From positions 1-39,123 of the forward strand of contig CALHWB010000035.1 in the NCBI GenBank assembly GCA_938036835.1: 39,123 nt of DNA. Direction: 5' to 3'. The notes below the pieces were generated by a model. That model worked only from the letters and a program-made list of their open reading frames with translations, made no database searches and was not told where the DNA came from. Shown piece by piece: positions 1-7,930 of the stretch. This DNA comes from an uncultured Propionibacterium sp. Lineage in GTDB: Bacteria > Actinomycetota > Actinomycetes > Propionibacteriales > Propionibacteriaceae. Each line of letters opens with the position of its first letter. Positions within the stretch are counted from its first letter, which is position 1. Made by a program: the position numbers and the translations under genes.

Positions 1-3000
1 CAAACATGCCCCGGCCAACCACATGGTTAGGCAGGCAGGCGAACGGCTGGGCACAGATGATGTTGGGCGTGCCATGCTCGATCAGTTCCACCATCTCGCC
101 GACCAGCAGCCACCCCTCACCCGCCTGGGTGCCCAGCGAAATCACTTGCTGGGCCCGTTCGGCCAGTCCAGAGATGGTGTCGGGCACGTCGAACTTGCCG
201 CCGGTGGCAGCCAGGGCCCTGCGCATCGGCCGCTCGAACTGCTCGATGGCCCACACCGCGATCCGCTGCCCGATCCGGCTCCTCACGGTGCCCAGGCCAA
301 AGTTCTGCCACTTATAGTCGGCGGTGTACATGCCCTGGAGGAAGAACGCGGTCAGCCCGGGCAGGACGGCTTCGCAGCCTTCCTCCTCGATGACCCGCAC
401 GGCATCGTTGTTGGCGTCCGGCTGGAACTTGACCAGGATCTCACCGACCACCCCGACCCGGGGTTTGCGTGGAATGTCGAGCAACGGCAGGGCGTCGAAT
501 TCCCGGACGATGTTCCTGACCAGCCACGCATAGCCGACCCGGCGGTGCAGCGTCCCAGACCAGCCGCCGTTGGCGAAGAACTCCCGGGTGATGTCGTCCC
601 AGCGCCGGTAGAGAGCCATGGCGGCACCCTCATCGCGTTCATAGGGGCGGGTCCGCAGCAGCACATTCTGCAGCAGATCGCCCAGCACCAATCCCTGAAC
701 GGCCCGGTGCACCAGGCCTGGCGACAGCTGGAAGCCGGGGTTGCTCTCCAAGCCCTGGGCGCTCACCGCCAGCACCGGCACCTGCGCGAAACCGGCGTCC
801 CTGAGCCCCTTACGCAACAAGCCGACATAGTTCGTGGCCCGGCACATGCCGCCGGTCTGGGTTATCGCCACGGTGGACCGGTCCGGGTCGGCCCCGCCGG
901 AGACGAACTTGTTGATCAACTGGCCGATAACCATGATCGCCGGATAGCAGGCATCGTTGTGCACATACTTCAGGCCGCATTCCACATCGGCGTTGCTGGC
1001 ATGGGCCAAGACCTCGACGTTCAACCCGGAACGCCGGAAGATCGGCTCCAGCATCCGGAAGTGGATCGGGGCCAATTGGGGCACATAGACGGTATGTGTC
1101 TCGCGTTCGGCAAGGCCAAACACCGGATTGGGCCCGGTGGTGTCGATCTCGGTGGACGGGTCGAAGGCGGGCCGGGACCGGGTGGCCGCTTGTAGGGACC
1201 GCAACCGGATACGGGCCGCCCCCAGGTTGGACACCTCGTCGATCTTCAACACGGTGTATACATCGCCGGCCCGCTCCAGGATCTCCTGCACCTGATCGGT
1301 GGTCACCGCGTCCACCCCGCAACCGAAGCTGTTCAACTGCACCAGGTTGAGCTCAGGCTCGGTGGCCACCTGGGCGGCCGCCTCGTACAGCCGGGTGTGG
1401 TAGCTCCACTGGTCGCGCACCCGCAGGGGACGCTCCAGCCGGGAGGCGACCATGCCATTGGTCAACGAATCCTCCGAGAACACCACCATGCCAAGCGAAG
1501 TGATCATCTCCGGGATGCCATGGTTGATCTCGGGATCGATGTGATAGGGACGCCCGGCCAGCACGATGCCGCGCCGGCCGGTCTCCCGCAGATACTGCAT
1601 GGCCCGATCGCCCTCGGCCTTGATATCCAGGTGAACCCGGTCGAGTTCGGCATAGCCGGCCGCCACCGCCGCCTTCGCCTCGGCGAGCGTGACCTGCCAG
1701 TCGGCGAAAATCCCGACCAGCCGCTCGGCCAGCTTCTCCGGATTGTCCAGGTTTACGAAGGGATCGATGATGCGGACCCCGTCCGCCCGCAGCCGCTCGA
1801 CGTTCTTGGCCAGCACCTGGGGATAGAACGCGACTATCGGGCAGTTGTAGTGGTTGTCCGCTCCGGTGAACTGCCTGCGCTCGTAGTTCACGCACGGCAT
1901 GAATATGGTCTTGATGCCCTTGGCCAATAGCCATTCGATGTGGCCGTGCGAAAGCTTGGCGGGATAGCAGACATTCTCGGAAGGAATCGACTCCATCCCG
2001 GTCTCGAACAGCTCATGCGAACTGCGTCCCGAAATCACCACCTTGAACTTCAACTGGGTGAGAATCGTGAACCACAGCGGATAGTCCTCGTACATGCCCA
2101 GCGCCCGCGGGACGCCGATCGTACCGCGGGTGGCAGCGGCATCGGTCAGCCGGCGATAGCCGAAGATCCGTTTGTACTTGTAGTCATACAGGTTGGGGAT
2201 ATCGGACTTCTTCGGTCTCGCCTCCAGGGACGCACCCCGCTCGCACCGGTTGCCCGAAACATGCCGGGAGCCATCGTCGAAATTGGTGATGGTCAGCTTG
2301 CAGGAGTTCTGGCATAGCTTGCAGGTGCGCTGGGAACTGGTCACCTCGAAGGCATCCAGGTCGCGCTGCATCATCGCCGAGACCTGACCCGGCTCGTAAT
2401 GCCGCCGAGCGGTCAGGGCCGCGCCATAGGCCCCCATCAGCCCCGAGATATCGGGTCGCACCACCTCGACGCCGGTCTGCAACTCGAAGGCCCGCAGCAC
2501 GGCATCGTTCAAGAAAGTGCCGCCCTGGACGACGACCCGGTCGCCGAGTTCGCCGACATCGCGCAGCTTCATCACCTTGTAGAGCGCGTTGCGCACCACC
2601 GAATAGCTGAGCCCGGCAGAGATATCCGCGATCGAGGCGCCCTCCTTCTGGGCCTGTTTGACCGACGAATTCATGAAAACCGTGCAGCGGCTGCCCAGAT
2701 CGACCGGTGCATCCGCTGCCATGCCGGCCCTGGCGAACTCGCGGACATCGGTGCCCATCGTCTCGGCGAAGGTTTGCAGGAAGGAACCGCAGCCCGACGA
2801 ACAGGCCTCATTGACCGAGATCGAATCGACCATGCCGTTGCGGATCTTCAAATACTTCATGTCCTGGCCGCCGATGTCGATCACGCTGGTGACCCCGGGG
2901 CAGACCGCGGCGGCGGCCCGGAAATGGGCCATGGTCTCGATCTCACCCTCGTCGGCGTGCAGGGCGGCCTTGACCAGTTCCTCACCATAGCCGGTGACGC

Positions 3001-4126
3001 AGGCCCGGCCGATGAACGCGCCCTCGGGCAGCGCGCCGATCACCTCGCGGGCGATCCGGACCGCGGCCGCCAGCGGGGCACCCTCATTGGAACCATAGGT
3101 GGAATGCACGATGGTGCCGCTGGCGTCCAGCACCACCGATTTGATGGTCGTCGAGCCGGCATCGATACCGAGCCATACCGGCCCCCGCACCTGGTCGAGG
3201 CGGCCCTGGGGGATATGGGCCGCGCCGTGGCGGGCCTCGAACTCGGCCAGTTCGGTCTCATCGGCAAACAGCGGACGCATCGTGCGCGCCGTCAGGGCGA
3301 GCTCTTTGGCGCCCTCCAATTCGGCGGCCAGGTGACGCAGGCTCAGCGCCGGCCCGGGCGCGCTGAAGGCGGCCCCCAGGGCGACATAGAGCTGGCCATT
3401 GTCCGGGGTGATGTAGGTCTCGACATTGTCGCCCAGAGCGCGGACGAAGGCGGCGCGCAATTCGGGCAGGAAGTGCAGCGGCCCACCCAGGAAGATGACC
3501 TTGCCGCGGATGGGATGCCCGCAAGCCAGGCCGGCGACCGTCTGGGTGGCGACCGCCTGGAAGACCGAGGCGGCGATATCGGAATGCGCCGCACCCTGGT
3601 TGAGCAGCGGCTGCACATCGGTCTTGGCGAAGACCCCGCAGCGCGAAGCGATCGGATACAGGTTGGTGTATCCGGCGGCCAGCGAGTCCAGGCCGGCGGC
3701 GTCCACCTTCAGCAAAGTGGCCATCTGGTCGATGAAGGCACCGGTACCGCCGGCGCAGGTGCCGTTCATCCGCTGCTCGGGTACCGGGTGCAGATAGGTG
3801 ATCTTGGCGTCCTCACCGCCGAGCTCGATGATCACATCCACCTCGGGGTTCAGCCGTTCGATGGCGGCGGTCGCGGCGATGACCTCCTGGACGAATTGCA
3901 CACCCATGATCCTGGCGACGCTCAGCCCGCCCGAGCCGGTCATGGCCACCCGCACGGTATCGTCGGGGAACCGCGCCTCGATATCGCGCAACAGCTTGGC
4001 AAGTTCGCCTCGCACATCGGCATGGTGGCGCCGGTAGTCGCTGAACACGATGCGATCCCGATCGGCCACGACCGCCTTGACCGTGGTGGAACCGACATCA
4101 AGTCCGAGGGAAAGTGCTGTGCTCAT
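1..4126 (-). CDS. Giant acyl-CoA dehydratase activase / 2-hydroxyacyl-CoA dehydratase-like Fe-S protein (3' end outside window)
   Basis: Reads without a stop from ATG 4126 to the window edge, 1375 codons; the C-terminus is missing. Residues about 1-300 and 317-580 are two BcrA/BadF-type ASKHA ATPase domains: LGLDVGSTTVKAVV near the start and LGIDAGSTTIKSVV from about 320. Each has the cluster cysteines of HgdC-type activases (C124 and C163; C442, C446 and C481). Next comes a C-x2-C-x3-C motif (C602, C605, C609) plus C628, then a DUF2229 region with C720, C745, C762, and a final part with C936, C1050, C1060, C1095. This matches the clostridial family of about 1400 residues that joins COG1924 activases to COG3580/3581-like dehydratase parts. 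Activases use ATP to push an electron at very low potential into a partner; here donor and acceptor parts sit in one chain. The substrate is unknown. The gene is divergent from a TetR gene. The family call is firm; the reaction is not. Confidence 0.9.
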   Translation of the reverse strand, partial: MSTALSLGLDVGSTTVKAVVADRDRIVFSDYRRHHADVRGELAKLLRDIEARFPDDTVRVAMTGSGGLSVARIMGVQFVQEVIAATAAIERLNPEVDVIIELGGEDAKITYLHPVPEQRMNGTCAGGTGAFIDQMATLLKVDAAGLDSLAAGYTNLYPIASRCGVFAKTDVQPLLNQGAAHSDIAASVFQAVATQTVAGLACGHPIRGKVIFLGGPLHFLPELRAAFVRALGDNVETYITPDNGQLYVALGAAFSAPGPALSLRHLAAELEGAKELALTARTMRPLFADETELAEFEARHGAAHIPQGRLDQVRGPVWLGIDAGSTTIKSVVLDASGTIVHSTYGSNEGAPLAAAVRIAREVIGALPEGAFIGRACVTGYGEELVKAALHADEGEIETMAHFRAAAAVCPGVTSVIDIGGQDMKYLKIRNGMVDSISVNEACSSGCGSFLQTFAETMGTDVREFARAGMAADAPVDLGSRCTVFMNSSVKQAQKEGASIADISAGLSYSVVRNALYKVMKLRDVGELGDRVVVQGGTFLNDAVLRAFELQTGVEVVRPDISGLMGAYGAALTARRHYEPGQVSAMMQRDLDAFEVTSSQRTCKLCQNSCKLTITNFDDGSRHVSGNRCERGASLEARPKKSDIPNLYDYKYKRIFGYRRLTDAAATRGTIGVPRALGMYEDYPLWFTILTQLKFKVVISGRSSHELFETGMESIPSENVCYPAKLSHGHIEWLLAKGIKTIFMPCVNYERRQFTGADNHYNCPIVAFYPQVLAKNVERLRADGVRIIDPFVNLDNPEKLAERLVGIFADWQVTLAEAKAAVAAGYAELDRVHLDIKAEGDRAMQYLRETGRRGIVLAGRPYHIDPEINHGIPEMITSLGMVVFSEDSLTNGMVASRLERPLRVRDQWSYHTRLYEAAAQVATEPELNLVQLNSFGCGVDAVTTDQVQEILERAGDVYTVLKIDEVSNLGAARIRLRSLQAATRSRPAFDPSTEIDTTGPNPVFGLAERETHTVYVPQLAPIHFRMLEPIFRRSGLNVEVLAHASNADVECGLKYVHNDACYPAIMVIGQLINKFVSGGADPDRSTVAITQTGGMCRATNYVGLLRKGLRDAGFAQVPVLAVSAQGLESNPGFQLSPGLVHRAVQGLVLGDLLQNVLLRTRPYERDEGAAMALYRRWDDITREFFANGGWSGTLHRRVGYAWLVRNIVREFDALPLLDIPRKPRVGVVGEILVKFQPDANNDAVRVIEEEGCEAVLPGLTAFFLQGMYTADYKWQNFGLGTVRSRIGQRIAVWAIEQFERPMRRALAATGGKFDVPDTISGLAERAQQVISLGTQAGEGWLLVGEMVELIEHGTPNIICAQPFACLPNHVVGRGMF

Positions 4127-4273
4127 ATCGCCCGTTCATTCGTGCGGCATTCGGCAGAACGATCATTCCGTTGATTTCACCGTACCCGAAGGGCCGCACC
4201 ATCGCCAACGCCGGCCCGCCTTGTCCAGCATGCGTCCGGCCGGCCCAGAGACGACCCACCGGCCACCACTGGT

Positions 4274-4279
4274 TAGTGT
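4274..4279 (+). promoter_or_regulatory. -10 box of a leaderless promoter for tetR (TAGTGT)
   Basis: TAGTGT fits the actinobacterial TANNNT -10 box and ends exactly 6 nt before the ATG at 4286, so transcription would begin at or next to the start codon. A weak -35 (ACGACC, 4251-4256) lies 17 bp upstream. The 159-bp gap to the divergent activase gene probably also holds the TetR operator, but I see no clean palindrome there. Confidence 0.5.
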
Positions 4280-4285
4280 TGGAAG

Positions 4286-4849
4286 ATGACCGAGAAGACC
4301 ACGAGCCGGCAGGCCATCGTGGCCGCCGCCGGCGAACTGATCCGAACTCGCGGGGTGCAGGGGATGGCCATCTCGGAGCTGATCGTGGCCTCCGGCACCT
4401 CGGCGGGCGCGATCTACCATCACTTCCCCAATCGGACCGCGATCGTGGTCGAGGTCGCCCGAACCGCCCTAGCCTGGCCGCTGGCGGCCCTAAACGACTA
4501 CCGCCACCGGCCGGCCTCCCCCAGCCAACTGCTGGGCTTCGCGATGGTGGCCCTGGCCGCCAGCCCCGAACTGGGCGAATTGCTGACCCAACTCGGTGCC
4601 GGCGCCGGCACCGACGACGTCCTCGGTCAGCGGCTGCGCGCCGAATTCGCCATTCTGCGCGATTCGGTAGACGAGACCATGCGGGCCTGGGCGCAGCGCA
4701 ATGGGGTGCCGGCCCGGGCAGTCCAGGGTTACAGCCAGTTGCTCATCGGTCTCACCCTGGGATACGCCTCGCAGCGAAGCCTGGTGGACCACTTCGACGA
4801 GGCCACCTACCGGGCCCAGGCAGTTGAGCTTTTACAACTTGGGCCTTAG
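4286..4849 (+). CDS. TetR family transcriptional regulator
   Basis: 187 residues, normal for TetR. The N-terminal helix-turn-helix is clear: an IVAAAGELIRTRGVQG helix, then ISELIVASGTSAGAIYHHFPNR, the usual recognition helix ending in YxHFxNR. The C-terminal ligand domain (about 60-187) is not diagnostic. The gene is divergent from the giant activase gene, 159 bp away, which is the usual arrangement of a TetR repressor controlling its neighbour and itself. That target is inferred. The start is the ATG 6 nt after a TAGTGT box. Confidence 0.9.
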   Translation: MTEKTTSRQAIVAAAGELIRTRGVQGMAISELIVASGTSAGAIYHHFPNRTAIVVEVARTALAWPLAALNDYRHRPASPSQLLGFAMVALAASPELGELLTQLGAGAGTDDVLGQRLRAEFAILRDSVDETMRAWAQRNGVPARAVQGYSQLLIGLTLGYASQRSLVDHFDEATYRAQAVELLQLGP

Positions 4850-4911
4850 TGGGACAATAATTAATCGCAACCAACTTTCGTCATTCGGTTGGCAGGATCT
4901 CTCGGGATAGG

Positions 4912-4917
4912 CAAACT
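4912..4917 (+). promoter_or_regulatory. Possible leaderless -10 (CAAACT) for the lipoprotein gene
   Basis: CAAACT ends 6 nt before ATG 4924, the same spacing as other genes in this window. The match to TANNNT is imperfect; TAGGCA at 4908-4913 is an alternative. An inverted repeat CCAAC/GTTGG (about 4871-4892) lies just upstream. Confidence 0.3.
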
Positions 4918-4923
4918 GGAAGC

Positions 4924-6141
4924 ATGCGTCTTGATCGCAACAGCCATACTCCGGTCGCACACCGGAAGCCATGGCGTACGCCTGCGGCGGCGGTCGCCGG
5001 CGCTGCCCTGCTGGCGTTGAGCGCATGCACGGCAACCCCGATTCCCACCGCCGGTGGGGTGCACGGCACGCACAGTCCGCCAAGCTCGGAGGTACCGAAA
5101 ACCGATCTGACCGAACTCGCCACCGACCTCAAGGCACCGACCGACATGACGGTGTCCAATACCGGCACGGTGCTGCTGACGATGGGCCGCCAGATCGTCA
5201 CGGTGGACGCGCAGGGCAGACGCGGCGAAATCCCGGTCAGGCTACCCGGCCTGGCCGCCACGGAGCGCCCGCTGCTCGGTTTGACCCTGGCCCCCGCCAA
5301 GGGCCTGGACTGGGCGCTGTTCGTGTGCTACCAAACCGACGTCGATCTACGGGTCGCCCGGCTGGAGGTAGCTGCGGACACCTCGACGGTAACCGACCAG
5401 AAGCAGCTGCTGAGCGATATTCCGCTCAACCCGGGACGCCTAGGAGGCTGCGAACTGGCGATCGGGCCGGACGGTCAACTCTACATCGGCACCTCGGACG
5501 GCCAGCAGCCCCGGGCACCCCAAGACCCCATGATGCTGGGCGGCAAGATCCTGCGGGTCGATCCGGCCACAGGCGCCGCCTCGGAAGGCAACCCCTTCGC
5601 GGATCGCAGCGACCCAGCCACCCAGCGCATCTACAGCCTGGGGCATCACGATATCACCGCCCTGGCCTGGCACCCGAGCACCGGCACACTGTTCGCCGTC
5701 GATCAGGGACCGGGCCGGGAAGACGAGGTCAACATCATCGTGCCCGGCGGCAACTACGGCTGGAACCCGGCATCGGCGTCCACGGCAAGCTACGTCACCG
5801 ATGGGGTGCCGATGACCGACCTGGCCATCACCAACGCCCGGCCGGCCGTCTACAACACCGGTCCCTCACCCAATTCGGCCGATGGCATGTCCGCGGCGAC
5901 CTTCATCTCGGGGACACAGTGGGGCGCCTGGTCGGGCACCCTGGCGATCACCAACAGCGACAGCCCCCGGATCGTCATCCTGCCGATCACCGGTGAGGTG
6001 GTCGGGCAGCCATCCGTGCTGGAAGCGGTCAATGTGATCACCCCGTCCCAGGCAATCACCCAGGACGCCGAAGGAGCCATCTACCTGAGCACGGCCACCG
6101 GCGAAAACGATCGGCTGCTGCGCCTCAGGGTCATCGACTGA
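4924..6141 (+). CDS. Lipoprotein of the PQQ-dependent sugar dehydrogenase (glucose/sorbosone) family
   Basis: 405 residues. A basic N-terminus and hydrophobic stretch end in a lipobox, ALSAC, with C35 as the predicted lipidated residue, so the protein should sit on the outer face of the membrane. The rest reads as a six-bladed beta-propeller of the soluble glucose/aldose dehydrogenase (GSDH) type: LAIGPDGQLYIGTSDG, LGGKILRVDP, then ITALAWHPSTGTLFAVDQGPG...EDEVN and GGNYGWNPAS. In enzymes the stretch before LAWHP reads GHRNPQG; here it is LGHHDIT, so the PQQ/substrate site is altered and catalysis is uncertain. It may be an exported oxidoreductase or a binding propeller. It stands alone between tetR and a convergent gene. 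Confidence 0.8.
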   Translation: MRLDRNSHTPVAHRKPWRTPAAAVAGAALLALSACTATPIPTAGGVHGTHSPPSSEVPKTDLTELATDLKAPTDMTVSNTGTVLLTMGRQIVTVDAQGRRGEIPVRLPGLAATERPLLGLTLAPAKGLDWALFVCYQTDVDLRVARLEVAADTSTVTDQKQLLSDIPLNPGRLGGCELAIGPDGQLYIGTSDGQQPRAPQDPMMLGGKILRVDPATGAASEGNPFADRSDPATQRIYSLGHHDITALAWHPSTGTLFAVDQGPGREDEVNIIVPGGNYGWNPASASTASYVTDGVPMTDLAITNARPAVYNTGPSPNSADGMSAATFISGTQWGAWSGTLAITNSDSPRIVILPITGEVVGQPSVLEAVNVITPSQAITQDAEGAIYLSTATGENDRLLRLRVID

Positions 6142-6153
6142 CCGGCCACATAC

Positions 6154-6189
6154 CCCGGTGGCGTCCGCGCCCGGCCGGGTACCACCGGG
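6154..6189. terminator. Inverted repeat between convergent genes
   Basis: Perfect 8-bp arms CCCGGTGG (6154-6161) and CCACCGGG (6182-6189), with further GC-rich pairing inside the loop. It fills the 97-bp gap between two converging genes. No T-run follows, which is common for hairpin terminators in high-GC actinobacteria. Confidence 0.5.
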
Positions 6190-6238
6190 ATCGAAAACGA
6201 ATCGTGCCCGCTGACCGGCGCCCGTCCCTGGCCGCCGG

Positions 6239-7930
6239 TCAGCCATCGGCGGCCAGGGTGATCGAGGCGGCGCAGGCCCGGCCGGCCACCATCGCCTCCG
6301 CCAGGCCGGCCCCGGGTGCCGGATCGGCCGGCCCGGTCACCGAGGCAGCCGCCGAACCGATCGCCCACAACCCCGGCTGCGGGCCATCCGGCCGCAGCAC
6401 CCGGTGCTGTTCGTCGGTCAACAGGCCGCCCTTGGTGCCCAGATCGCCCGGCACCACCCGGATCGCGTAGAACGGGGAACGGCGCACCGCACCCAGGCAG
6501 GGGTTGGGACGATGCCCACGCTCGCCCCGGGCGGCATCGGCGGCGCTCATCCCGCGCGCGAAATCCGCGTCCACCCCGCTGCTCGCGAACTCGTCGAACC
6601 GTTCGGCGGTGCCCTGCAGGCCGGCGGCATCCACCTTGATCCGCCAGGCCAGCTCGGGCAGTGACCGCGCCCGCGGCAGCACCCCCGACCGGTCGGCCGA
6701 GCTGGGCGTCCGGCCAGGCGCATAGCCCGCCAACGCCACCCGGCGGCGATGCTCGGCATCCAGAATCAACCAGGCCGGCACCGCCCCGGGGCCCAGCTCG
6801 CGGGCCCGGCCGAACAGCGCCCGGCAGAAGTCGCTGCCGCTGGCCGCCTCGTTCGCGAACCGGCGACCGGTGACATCCACCACGAAACCATGCGGTGCGG
6901 CCAACGCCGCAGTACCATCCCACACCCCACCGCTGGGTTTCCACAAGGCCGGCCGCCACCAGGCCCCATCCAGCCCGGCGGTCAGCAGCCCCAGCTCGGC
7001 CGCCCAGGCCAGCTGCGTCACGCCAGCGGTGCGCGGCACCCCCAGGCTCCAGGCCGGCCGGGTGGGTTGCGGCAGAAAGTCGCGGCGCGCCCGGGCATCG
7101 CCGCCATACCCGCCCTGGCCGAGAACGACACCCCGGCCCGTCAGGACGCGCACCAGCCGATGCCCGCGACGCACAATCACCCCGGTCACCCGCCGGCCGG
7201 CGGCGCCCGCGGCGGTGAGCAATCGCTGCACGGGGGCATCCCACCAGAGGTTCACCTGTAGGCGTTGACAGGCCGCCAGCAGCTGACTGGTCAACGCGGC
7301 CCCGCCAAATACCAGCCGATGGCCGCGAGCGCGGCTACCGGACTGCCGGGCAAGCTGCTCCAGGCGGTCCAGCAACCCCTCGGATCCGCTGGCGGCCCCG
7401 GCCGGCAACAGCTCGGCCAGGCGTCCGATCGCGGTGGCGTCTTCGGGTTGGGGCACCAGCACCCGCCCAGCGGCCAAGCCGCCGGGCACCTCGGGATGGT
7501 GATCGCCGACCGTATCGGGTCGCAAGCCAACACCCAAAGCCGCCAGCCAAACCGCCAGCCCACCGGTGCCGGTCAGGAAGGCGTGCCGGCGCGGCGCGCT
7601 GGAGGCCGGCTCGAAATCGCCCACCACCCGGTCGAAGTAGTCCCGCGCGTGGGCGTAGTCGTCCGCGGGAATACCGGGATTGCCCGGCAACCACAGCTGC
7701 CCGGCACCGTGGGCGGCGTCCCCGCCCAACAGCCCGGTGGGTTCGGCAACCAACACCTCCCAGCCCGCCTGGCGACAGGCGATCGCGGCGGCCAGGGCGC
7801 CCGGATCGCTGCCGACCACCACCACATCGGTCATCTGATCGGCGGCCGGGCGATCGGCCGACGGCACCGGCAGCCGGTCGGCGGCCGCATGCCCGGAACG
7901 CCGGGTCACGCGGCCGGCCCGCGGGCTCAC
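6239..7930 (-). CDS. FAD-dependent oxidoreductase, KstD / fumarate-reductase flavoprotein family
   Basis: 563 residues from a GTG whose GTGA overlaps the stop of the upstream acyl-CoA ligase gene, so it is probably translationally coupled. ATG 7834 (codon 33), directly before the FAD fold, is the alternative start. The N-terminal Rossmann motif reads VVVVGSDPGALAAA: the middle glycine of GxGxxG is replaced by Asp. The C-terminal segment closely follows 3-ketosteroid delta1-dehydrogenases: SPFYAIRVVPGDLGTKGGL, then a substrate-proximal GLWAIGSAAASVTGP and PGAGLAEAMVAGR. This family removes vicinal hydrogens next to a carbonyl in steroids or related ring compounds. Coupling to a CoA ligase suggests breakdown or modification of a lipid or ring acid. 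The substrate cannot be read from the sequence. Confidence 0.8.
   Translation of the reverse strand: MSPRAGRVTRRSGHAAADRLPVPSADRPAADQMTDVVVVGSDPGALAAAIACRQAGWEVLVAEPTGLLGGDAAHGAGQLWLPGNPGIPADDYAHARDYFDRVVGDFEPASSAPRRHAFLTGTGGLAVWLAALGVGLRPDTVGDHHPEVPGGLAAGRVLVPQPEDATAIGRLAELLPAGAASGSEGLLDRLEQLARQSGSRARGHRLVFGGAALTSQLLAACQRLQVNLWWDAPVQRLLTAAGAAGRRVTGVIVRRGHRLVRVLTGRGVVLGQGGYGGDARARRDFLPQPTRPAWSLGVPRTAGVTQLAWAAELGLLTAGLDGAWWRPALWKPSGGVWDGTAALAAPHGFVVDVTGRRFANEAASGSDFCRALFGRARELGPGAVPAWLILDAEHRRRVALAGYAPGRTPSSADRSGVLPRARSLPELAWRIKVDAAGLQGTAERFDEFASSGVDADFARGMSAADAARGERGHRPNPCLGAVRRSPFYAIRVVPGDLGTKGGLLTDEQHRVLRPDGPQPGLWAIGSAAASVTGPADPAPGAGLAEAMVAGRACAASITLAADG

Noticed and set aside
2399..4174. 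Long open frame on the plus strand (591 codons) opposite the activase gene, and a similar one at 23-1195
   Set aside because: Both mirror the minus-strand activase frame in GC-rich DNA. Their translations are rich in Gly/Arg/His and match no family, while the minus strand shows clear motifs.
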